A stretch of 11,955 bases of DNA, from positions 1 through 11,955 of the forward strand of contig JBBSJV010000043.1 of the NCBI GenBank assembly GCA_038256935.1. The letters are read 5' to 3'. Positions within the stretch are counted from its first letter, which is position 1. Every line of letters starts with the position of its first letter. Position numbers and translations under genes: made by a program. This document shows, in pieces, positions 1 through 5,844 of this stretch. This DNA is from JBBSJV01 sp038256935. Its GTDB lineage: Bacteria > Patescibacteriota > JACMRA01. The notes below the pieces were generated by a model. The model was not told where the DNA came from, did no database searches, and was given only the letters and a program-made list of their open reading frames with translations.

Positions 1-143
1 AAAAACATTCTAAACTCTAGTAATTTAATGAGATTTTAGGATTGGAACATTGCATATAATACACCAATTAGACAATTATCTTATAAAAATAAGTACTTAA
101 TGACATTTTCATTTTTCATTAATTACTTCTTAACCACCACAGG

Positions 144-173
144 GGATTTCTCCTTTCGGTCGAGATGGCAGGC
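144..173. repeat. GC-rich imperfect hairpin, possible dispersed repeat
   Basis: A GC-rich patch in an otherwise very AT-rich intergenic stretch (1-196). TCTC at 149-152 can pair with GAGA at 162-165, or CC at 152-153 with GG at 158-159. A TTTTT run follows at 174-178, so on the plus strand it could also act as a weak terminator. The core TTTCTCCTTTCGGTCGAGAT resembles, from memory, short palindromic elements scattered through many environmental bacterial genomes; this needs a genome-wide count. I see no gene in the rest of 1-196. Confidence 0.4.
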
Positions 174-196
174 TTTTTAAATAAAGGTCTTTAAGT

Positions 197-514
197 CTAT
201 TTCTTACTACTCTTCTTCACCCTAACAATCTCCCTACTCTCCACAGTCTTTTGCTGGATCTCTTTTATTTCTTTGATTTGCTCATTTACATTGCTCATTT
301 GTCTATTAAAGATAAACCCAATTAGAAGGAGCACAATAATCAAAAGTGGGTCAAATTGAAAGCCTGGAATGGAGGTTATAAATTGCAAGGTTGATAGTGT
401 AATCCAAACTAAAAGCCCAACAATTATCAAAAGAATTGCAATTTTACCTACGGTTATAAAGATTTTTTCGGAGTTTTTACTTAGCCAGTCAAGCCAAGAG
501 CGGATTTGTTTCAT
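197..514 (-). CDS. Small two-helix membrane protein, unknown function
   Basis: A 105-residue protein I cannot assign to a family. A short amphipathic N-terminus (residues 1-17) is followed by a long hydrophobic helix at about 18-44 and a second at about 55-69, joined by a short loop containing PGFQFDP. The C-terminal third (70-105) is hydrophilic, probably helical, rich in Glu, Lys and Gln, and ends in a basic KKSSKK tail. With both termini charged, the likely topology is a hairpin with N- and C-termini in the cytoplasm. The ATG start at 512-514 has AT-rich sequence and no Shine-Dalgarno before it; the stop is TAG. It is divergent from the thioredoxin/thioredoxin reductase gene, with 183 bases between the two starts. 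The hydrophobic pattern and clean frame make it a likely real gene; its role is unknown. Confidence 0.65.
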   Translation of the reverse strand: MKQIRSWLDWLSKNSEKIFITVGKIAILLIIVGLLVWITLSTLQFITSIPGFQFDPLLIIVLLLIGFIFNRQMSNVNEQIKEIKEIQQKTVESREIVRVKKSSKK

Positions 515-573
515 AAATTGAGTATATTTAAAGTATCTTATTTAGTAAAGTTTAATTAAAATATAGAATTATT

Positions 574-593
574 CGTAGCGGAGAGCTCCTAGC
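574..593. repeat. GC-rich imperfect palindrome centred on GAGCTC
   Basis: A GC-rich island between two divergent genes. GAGCTC at 583-588 is a perfect palindromic core, and GC at 578-579 can pair with GC at 592-593 after mismatches. It carries CGTAGCG at 574-580, which also occurs on the minus strand in the GC-rich hairpin region near 5770-5790. It lies just upstream of the proposed promoter at 601-629 and could be a dispersed repeat or a binding site. Confidence 0.35.
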
Positions 594-600
594 AAATTAC

Positions 601-629
601 TTGACATTCTTTAGTTTATTATATACATT
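601..629 (+). promoter_or_regulatory. Candidate sigma-70 promoter for the trx-trxR fusion gene
   Basis: A perfect TTGACA -35 hexamer at 601-606 is followed 17 bases later by TACATT at 624-629 (four of six consensus bases). TATACA at 622-627, with a 15-base spacer, is an alternative. Transcription would start near 636, giving a leader of about 60 bases without a Shine-Dalgarno before the ATG at 698. It would drive the fusion enzyme and the hydrolase behind it. Confidence 0.45.
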
Positions 630-697
630 TAGTATATATTTGATACCTAAAGTTAATTCTTTATGGAATCTCAAAAATTAAATTAAAATACACTTAT

Positions 698-2098
698 ATG
701 TCATTAGAACAAATTAACAACCTTTCCGAATTTGAAGACCTTATAAATACCAGCGATGCTTATTACGTCCTCGACTTTTATGCTGATTGGTGCGGTCCAT
801 GTAAGATCATGCTGCCAATTTTTGAACGTCTTAGTAAGATGCCAGAAGTTGCTACATTTAAGTTTGCCAAGATTAATAGAGATGAAAACATGGAGATTAT
901 CCAAAAATACGGCTTTGATATCCCAAGTATTCCTAGATTTTTTGTGGTAAAATTTAATGGTAATGGTCAATTTGACAAGGTTAATATCAAAGGCAACCTT
1001 GGAGGTAGTCAAAGTAAAACAGACCTTATTATGAAACTTCATGAAATCGCAAAAGAAGATGGTGTTGTATTACCAAATACTTCTCCAAACTATCAAGAAC
1101 CAGAGGTAATCAGCGATGAAAACCTAAAAGTAGCCATTATTGGATCAGGCCCCAGTGGATTAACTGCTGGTATATATACCTCTAGAGCCAATCTAGACAC
1201 TACTATCTACACTGGAACTCAACCTGGAGGTCAGCTAACAACTACTACTGAAATTGAAAATTTCCCAGGAGCTTGGAGTACAGAAACCAAACAGGGCATG
1301 ATGGGTCCTGATCTGATGGAATTGGTGCAAAAACAAGCTGAACACTTTGGAGCCAAAATCAAAATTGCTGAGGTCACAGGACTCAGAGTTAGAACTGAAA
1401 ATGATAAACCAAAATTTGATATTACAGTAAATGGAAAAGATGAAAGCTTTGATGCAGTTATTATTGCTACAGGAGCAGCGGCTAGATACCTAGGGATTCC
1501 TGATGAAGAAAGATTTGTCGGTAAAGGTTATCATTCATGTGCAACCTGTGATGGATTCTTTTATAGAGGTAAGGAAGTAGCAATTGTCGGTGGTGGAGAT
1601 TCAGCAATGGAAGAAGCAAACTTTCTAACCAAATTTGCTGATAAAGTCTATATTATCCACAGAAGAGACGAGTTTAGAGCTTCTAAGATCATGCAAGAAA
1701 GGGCAATGAAAAACCCTAAAATTGAGATAATCTGGGACACAGTCATTACCAAATTTCACGGAGAAGAAAGCTTAGAAAAAGTAAGTCTGGAAAATCTTAA
1801 AACCAATGAAACCTCTGAAATGAAATTAGATGGCGTATTTGTAGCCATTGGTCATATTCCAAACTCTGGGTTTGTGGAAAATCTTCTTGATAGAGACAAT
1901 GTAGGATATCTGATCCCTCAATACAGAGTTGCTCCAGATCAAAGAGTAAGTAGCTACGGCATGGCTACTAAAATCCCTGGAATATTTGTAGCAGGAGATG
2001 TAGAAGACACTATTTACAAACAGGCAATTACAGCAGCAGGAGATGGTTGCAGAGCCGCAATGGATGCTGAAAAATGGCTAGAAGAAGCACATAATTAG
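698..2098 (+). CDS. Thioredoxin-thioredoxin reductase fusion (N-terminal Trx domain)
   Basis: A single 466-residue flavoprotein predicted to carry both halves of the cytoplasmic thioredoxin system: NADPH electrons pass through FAD and a redox-active disulfide to thioredoxin. Residues 1 to about 118 form a thioredoxin fold with the classic WCGPC site (C32, C35) and cis-proline P79. A linker (about 120-142) leads to a low-molecular-weight thioredoxin reductase domain: FAD-binding GSGPSG (149-154), CATC redox centre (C281, C284), NADPH-binding GGGDSA (298-303), the HRRxxxR phosphate-binding signature (321-327) and C-terminal FAD motif AGD (432-434). Both domains are near usual length and all key residues are present. 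Known fusions usually carry Trx at the C-terminus (M. leprae TrxB, plant NTRC); AhpF has an N-terminal double Trx fold of about 200 residues, so this is not AhpF. ATG start, TAG stop. The hydrolase gene starts 4 bases downstream. Confidence 0.95.
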   Translation: MSLEQINNLSEFEDLINTSDAYYVLDFYADWCGPCKIMLPIFERLSKMPEVATFKFAKINRDENMEIIQKYGFDIPSIPRFFVVKFNGNGQFDKVNIKGNLGGSQSKTDLIMKLHEIAKEDGVVLPNTSPNYQEPEVISDENLKVAIIGSGPSGLTAGIYTSRANLDTTIYTGTQPGGQLTTTTEIENFPGAWSTETKQGMMGPDLMELVQKQAEHFGAKIKIAEVTGLRVRTENDKPKFDITVNGKDESFDAVIIATGAAARYLGIPDEERFVGKGYHSCATCDGFFYRGKEVAIVGGGDSAMEEANFLTKFADKVYIIHRRDEFRASKIMQERAMKNPKIEIIWDTVITKFHGEESLEKVSLENLKTNETSEMKLDGVFVAIGHIPNSGFVENLLDRDNVGYLIPQYRVAPDQRVSSYGMATKIPGIFVAGDVEDTIYKQAITAAGDGCRAAMDAEKWLEEAHN

Positions 2099-2102
2099 AC
2101 TT

Positions 2103-3005
2103 ATGAAGTTTGGTTATACTAGTTTTTATTTACCAAGACATAAACACTTTGTATATATCAAAAAAGCAAATAAGCCAGCTTCCAAAAATTTAATTTGGAT
2201 CCAAGGAGGCCCTGGCATTCCAGCAGGGATAGTTGTTAGCGGTATCAATAAGCTGCGGTCAATATCAGATCATTTTAACCTTATTTTATGGGACCCTCCC
2301 CTAGTTGGGAAATCTTCTTCATTTTCTAAACCCAAAAACTTTGGTCTGCAAATATTGGTTGAGGCCTTAGATGAAGTAGTTGAATTTACAAATAATGAGC
2401 TAGATGCTACTGAAAATATTATTTATGGGGAAAGTTTTGGAAGTGTAATAGCTTATTTGTATGCATTAAAGTTCCCAAATAAAATTAACCACCTGATAAC
2501 CAGTGCGCAAGTTAGTAATGCACGGGAATCAGAGAGATTATCAAGAGAATATATCCATAAAAACCATCCTGGAAAACTTGCTACCTTCATGCAAAAAAAT
2601 TTTGAAAAAGAAAATCTATTAAAATATTATATAGCCAAAATCTATATTTTAAAGAGTAAAACTGGATATTTTACACCTCAAAACCATATTAAAACTTATA
2701 ATTTAGCTAGCATGTTTGATGGATTTTATTCTTTATATGACTATAAAATGCTTGTTAATCCATTTAGTTTTGTAATTAATCTAAAACATGATTTGCTTGA
2801 CTTGAACCTATTTCAACAGCCTACCCCAAAAACTTAGATTACATTTATAGTTGGAAAGTATGATCAAATGGTACCAGCTCAATTGAGCCAAAAGTTTTAT
2901 CAAAGCCTTGATTCCAAAGATAAAAACTTGATCCTAATAGACAATGCCGGGCACGAACATTATAGAGAAGTACCTGATAAACTGGCTCAAATTTTAATTA
3001 ATTAG
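2103..3005 (+). pseudogene. Alpha/beta hydrolase (proline iminopeptidase-like) interrupted by in-frame TAG
   Basis: The frame from the ATG at 2103 runs to a TAG at 2835-2837 (244 residues) and then continues in the same frame to a second TAG at 3003-3005. The parts before and after make one alpha/beta hydrolase of 299 residues plus the stop position. Before the stop: the oxyanion-loop motif QGGPG (34-38), like HGGPG of proline iminopeptidases, and nucleophile elbow GESFGS with Ser111. After the stop: GKYD with the probable catalytic Asp254 and AGHEH with catalytic His284 (TAG counted as codon 245). The 244-residue product alone would lack two of three triad residues and should be inactive. 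No base shift is needed, only one codon differing, so this is a nonsense mutation, a sequencing error or TAG readthrough. TAG clearly ends at least seven other genes here, so TAG is not generally reassigned. Substrate unknown; N-terminal peptide hydrolysis is the family's usual activity. Probably cotranscribed with the upstream redox gene. Confidence 0.8.
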
Positions 3006-3030
3006 AAATAGAATGAACTAGTTAAGTCAT

Positions 3031-3447
3031 TTAACTTTCTATTGACTGTCCATTATCAGGCTCAAAATCATCATATTGAGGATTCACAGTCAGGCCTTGA
3101 TTGTTTATAAACTGCAGGGCTTCTTTTAGGCCGTAAACAAATCTTTGCAGATCCTTCTCAAAAATCATTATTCTATGGACGTCTTTATTACCTTCGCCAT
3201 CCCGTTTGTTTTCTTTGATTACTAAATACAGATGGTCGTTTCTATCTTTTTTGACATTAATATAATACATTCTGTTAGCCCCTGCCTTTACTCTCCAGGT
3301 AAACAACTCACTTTGATTATAGTTAGAGTTAGAATTATAACCATTATTAGTATTAAAACTTGAGTCCGATTCTTGCTGATCTACAGTGCCTATTTCTTGA
3401 TTTTCTTCTTCGCCAGAGTCATTTGAATTATTTATTTTTAGGTTCAT
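3031..3447 (-). CDS. PUR-like (DUF3276 type) nucleic-acid-binding protein
   Basis: A 138-residue protein. Residues 1-45 are low complexity, rich in Asn, Ser, Gln and Glu, and probably disordered. Residues about 46-114 resemble a single PUR repeat as found in bacterial PUR-alpha-like proteins: an ELFTWRVKAG strand, a YYINVKKDRN strand, a LYLVIKENKR strand, then a basic HRIMIFEKDL strand leading into a helix (FVYGLKEALQFI). The family binds single-stranded DNA or RNA and commonly dimerises because each chain has one repeat. The acidic tail (124-138) is probably also disordered. ATG start at 3445-3447 with no Shine-Dalgarno; TAA stop. It is divergent from the CorA-like gene with 69 bases between starts, and convergent with the broken hydrolase, 25 bases apart. 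Family call from recalled sequence pattern; the precise role (RNA chaperone or regulator) is unknown. Confidence 0.75.
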   Translation of the reverse strand: MNLKINNSNDSGEEENQEIGTVDQQESDSSFNTNNGYNSNSNYNQSELFTWRVKAGANRMYYINVKKDRNDHLYLVIKENKRDGEGNKDVHRIMIFEKDLQRFVYGLKEALQFINNQGLTVNPQYDDFEPDNGQSIES

Positions 3448-3516
3448 AGGACATTGTTTTATTTATGGATTCAGCTCTAATTTGATAATAAATTAAAAAT
3501 AAGTCAAATTATAAAC

Positions 3517-4398
3517 ATGATTAATTACCGCAACTTTAATTCCCTCAACGATGAGTTGCGTCTGATGCTACTTGAGAAGTACAAAATAGATGAATTAGAT
3601 GTCGAAGATGTATTTACTAATACCCAATTATCAAAAGTAGAGCATCATAGAGGGTATATGTACGTGGCCTTACAGTTTCCATCCTATAATCAGGATCGAA
3701 AAGAATTTATCATCAAAGAAGTTCATTCATTTGTAACAGATGACTTTTTTATAACAATAAATAAAAATGGATACGATCATTTAGATGAGTTTGCAGAATA
3801 CTACAAAGAAATCAGTGAGGTCTATGATTCTAGTTTTAATCTGTTTTATGAGATGATGGATATTTTTATCACAGCTCAATTTAGAGCCATTATCAAGTTT
3901 AAACGCGAAATAAAGCAGCTTGAGGAAGAGATATTTGATTTTGAAACGGTTGATGACGCAGTTAAACAAATTTTGATTTTGAAACGAAATCTAGTAGTAT
4001 TTCAAAGTATTATAGAGCCACTGATGGAAGTTATTGTTATCTTGCAATCAAAATATTTCAAAGTAGTTGATCAAAGAGATGTGGAAAGATTAGATGATAG
4101 TTTAGATAAACTGAAAAAAATAGTAAATAATCTGAAAACTTTTAGAGACCAAATGCAATTACTGCGAGAAACCAATGAAGCAGTGGTAAATAGATCTACT
4201 AATGAGATTATTAAGGTCTTGACTGCTATGAGTCTAATCGTGATTCCACCAATGTTTGTGACTAGTTTTTTTGGGATGAATGTATATTTTGGCTGGAACC
4301 CAGAAAGAGATTGGATACCAGTTCTGATTGCAGGTCTTTTGATACTATTTAGTACCTGTGCCCTGTATCTATTCTTTAGGCAAAAAAAGTGGATTTAG
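3517..4398 (+). CDS. corA: CorA-family divalent cation transporter
   Basis: A 293-residue membrane protein of the CorA/ZntB (2-TM-GxN) superfamily, which forms homopentameric channels for Mg2+ and in some members Co2+, Ni2+ or Zn2+ export. The N-terminal about 230 residues form the cytoplasmic alpha/beta domain and a long helix rich in Lys, Glu and Leu (about 120-230). The C-terminus has the family's two membrane helices, about 231-252 and 266-287, with the signature GMN at 253-255 right after the first. The loop between them (VYFGWNPERDW) is short and contains acidic residues, as expected of the periplasmic entrance. The protein ends in the basic RQKKWI, consistent with a cytoplasmic C-terminus. 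Somewhat shorter than E. coli CorA (316 residues). ATG start without Shine-Dalgarno; TAG stop. Transport direction and ion cannot be told from sequence. Confidence 0.92.
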   Translation: MINYRNFNSLNDELRLMLLEKYKIDELDVEDVFTNTQLSKVEHHRGYMYVALQFPSYNQDRKEFIIKEVHSFVTDDFFITINKNGYDHLDEFAEYYKEISEVYDSSFNLFYEMMDIFITAQFRAIIKFKREIKQLEEEIFDFETVDDAVKQILILKRNLVVFQSIIEPLMEVIVILQSKYFKVVDQRDVERLDDSLDKLKKIVNNLKTFRDQMQLLRETNEAVVNRSTNEIIKVLTAMSLIVIPPMFVTSFFGMNVYFGWNPERDWIPVLIAGLLILFSTCALYLFFRQKKWI

Positions 4399-4400
4399 CT

Positions 4401-4435
4401 TTGACAATCTATCTAAACATAGACATACTTAGATA
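4401..4435 (+). promoter_or_regulatory. Candidate promoter with overlapping inverted repeat
   Basis: TTGACA at 4401-4406 is followed after 17 bases by CATACT at 4424-4429 (four of six -10 bases). A perfect 7-base inverted repeat, TATCTAA (4410-4416) and TTAGATA (4429-4435), overlaps the spacer and -10 region. It could be an operator for a repressor, or a weak AT-rich hairpin after the CorA gene, whose stop is only 3 bases upstream. The leader to the ATG at 4462 would be about 26 bases. Confidence 0.4.
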
Positions 4436-4461
4436 AGTTATTTAAAGACTTACAATAAGTT

Positions 4462-5358
4462 ATGAAAAAATCAATAGTTGGTCTTGTGGTATTGGTACTT
4501 ATCCTTACAATCCTATTTGGAGGTGGTGGATACTGGTATTACTCCCAATCCAAGCTTGTTACTAATGAGCTAAATGAGATAGTTGAAATTGTAAATCAGA
4601 GCAACAACCAAAGCAGCGACTTGCAAAATCAGATCACAGAAGCCACTTTAAAATTAAGCGAAAGAGCAGAATATGAACAAACTCTTCAAGAATTGAACGA
4701 AATCATTCCCAAATCGCAAGAATTTATAGATCAAAAGCAAACTAAAATCGATCAAATCAACCAAACTACCAATCCCGAGACCGATGCTCTTAGAGGACAA
4801 GCTATTACTGCTATTACCGTTCACTCAGATGCTTTAGCCAGATCATTGGAGGTAGCCAGTTTTTCTCAATGCGTAGCTACAAATTTAGATGCTCAATTCA
4901 AATGGATGAGAGAATTAGGACAGAGCTGGGAAGGAACTGATGAAACAACCTCTGAAGTAACCTTTGTCCAACTCAACAGGCAAACTGCTACCAAACTACG
5001 TGAAAACGTTGATACCGCCCCAAGAATTCGTGATTGTTTTCGTGGCCAGTATAGTGAGTTATTTACCCTAGAATTTGAAAACAGCATGAAAAGAGATGTT
5101 TCTATCTACCAAAATTTAGCAGACAGTATGGACAAACTAGCTGGGAGCGTTGAAAGCTTTGATCGCAACAATTTTTTGGCAGCTAAAGATGAAATCACAG
5201 CAACACTTAGCCAAGAATCTACATTTATAGGAGATACTCAACTCAAAATCCGAGACGCTATTGATAAGGTAGCCACTGAAAACACTGGGGAAATGAGAAC
5301 TCAAGAGGAGCTAATGACAAGAGCTAAGGATGAAGTGGAGAGTAAATGGTGGTTGTAG
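4462..5358 (+). CDS. Membrane-anchored extracytoplasmic helical protein, unknown
   Basis: A 298-residue protein I do not recognise. It starts with MKK and a hydrophobic helix (about 4-20) followed by a glycine run and aromatic patch (GGGGYWYY). This could be an uncleaved signal anchor or a signal peptide; I see no clear signal-peptidase site and no lipobox. The rest, predicted outside the membrane, is almost wholly helical and rich in Gln, Asn, Glu and Thr. Residues about 32-103 have heptad-like spacing of Leu, Ile and Val and probably form a coiled coil. There are only two cysteines (C137 and C192), in the central part, which could form a disulfide once exported. A short Trp-rich C-terminus (KWWL) ends it. 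Its own promoter is proposed upstream. It converges with the next minus-strand gene, with 12 bases between the two stop codons. ATG start, TAG stop. Confidence 0.75.
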   Translation: MKKSIVGLVVLVLILTILFGGGGYWYYSQSKLVTNELNEIVEIVNQSNNQSSDLQNQITEATLKLSERAEYEQTLQELNEIIPKSQEFIDQKQTKIDQINQTTNPETDALRGQAITAITVHSDALARSLEVASFSQCVATNLDAQFKWMRELGQSWEGTDETTSEVTFVQLNRQTATKLRENVDTAPRIRDCFRGQYSELFTLEFENSMKRDVSIYQNLADSMDKLAGSVESFDRNNFLAAKDEITATLSQESTFIGDTQLKIRDAIDKVATENTGEMRTQEELMTRAKDEVESKWWL

Positions 5359-5370
5359 TTTATTTCCTTT

Positions 5371-5667
5371 TTAACTACCATGTACACAATTTTTATGGGA
5401 TGGTGAAGCATCTTCTTTAAGTTTTTGAGACTGAATAGCCCCACTTGAAGTAATTACACAATTACCTCTTTCAGGGGTAAATCCTTTTCCTCTACATTTA
5501 GGATCTCCTTGTTCATCCATAATTCTTTGATACAAAGTCTCATCATTATTTTCGTCTTTAATGAAGCATATCCCAGCTAATATAGAGTATAAAGTAAATT
5601 TATCCTGTTCTTTTTCAATTCCATTTCTAGTTAATCGATCAACTACCTTTTCTACACCTTCATCCAT
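5371..5667 (-). CDS. Hypothetical four-cysteine protein
   Basis: A 98-residue protein with no recognised family. The first third (1-50) looks helical and charged, with one hydrophobic stretch (LYSILAGICFI, 26-36). The second half is polar, rich in Gly, Ser and Lys. Its four cysteines are C34, C58, C70 and C94, spaced 24, 12 and 24 residues apart. This is not a standard zinc-ribbon pattern but could give two disulfides. No signal peptide is visible, which argues against export. ATG start at 5665-5667 with no Shine-Dalgarno, TAA stop. It lies 177 bases downstream of the aminopeptidase gene on the same strand and could be transcribed with it or separately. Moderate doubt that it is real; the open frame and the convergent, non-overlapping placement support it. 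Confidence 0.5.
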   Translation of the reverse strand: MDEGVEKVVDRLTRNGIEKEQDKFTLYSILAGICFIKDENNDETLYQRIMDEQGDPKCRGKGFTPERGNCVITSSGAIQSQKLKEDASPSHKNCVHGS

Positions 5668-5765
5668 AGAGTCTCTTTTATTTTATTACTAATCAACTCA
5701 CTTATATAATTTTTAAGCAAGTACAACTGTTTTAAACTCCCCCAGTAAAGTATTTACATAAATTG

Positions 5766-5788
5766 GAACCGCAAGGGTTGCGCTACGG
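5766..5788. repeat. GC-rich hairpin, possible dispersed repeat
   Basis: CGCAA (5770-5774) and TTGCG (5778-5782) form a perfect 5-base stem with a GGG loop, flanked by further GC-rich bases (CTACGGG), in the 177-base gap between two minus-strand genes. On the minus strand it reads CGTAGCGCAACCCTTGCGGT, sharing CGTAGCG with the island at 574-593. There is no T-run on the minus strand, so it is a poor terminator for the aminopeptidase gene. I see no gene in this gap. Confidence 0.4.
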
Positions 5789-5844
5789 GATATATTTAAA
5801 TTACCATGTTCTTACGTAATCTCAATAGTTTCTCCGATTCATCC

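Noticed and set aside
1..196. tRNA or structured RNA in the GC-rich part of the left edge
   Set aside because: No acceptor stem, TTC-loop or other tRNA signature could be folded; only a short imperfect hairpin is present.
704..1042. Minus-strand frame of 112 codons opposite the thioredoxin domain
   Set aside because: It lies wholly opposite a well-supported gene and has no recognisable protein features.
698..2098. AhpF-type alkyl hydroperoxide reductase subunit
   Set aside because: The N-terminal part is one classical thioredoxin with WCGPC, about half the size of the AhpF double-fold domain, and no ahpC is adjacent.
2835..2837. TAG recoded as a sense codon across the genome
   Set aside because: TAG is the natural end of several well-recognised genes here (trx-trxR, CorA, M1, NYN, ftsA), so only a local event can explain the hydrolase.
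3440..3456. Shared TGTCCT-ATG at the starts of the PUR-like gene and the gene at 8469
   Set aside because: Only two of about fourteen starts share it; six bases plus ATG is weak and may be chance.
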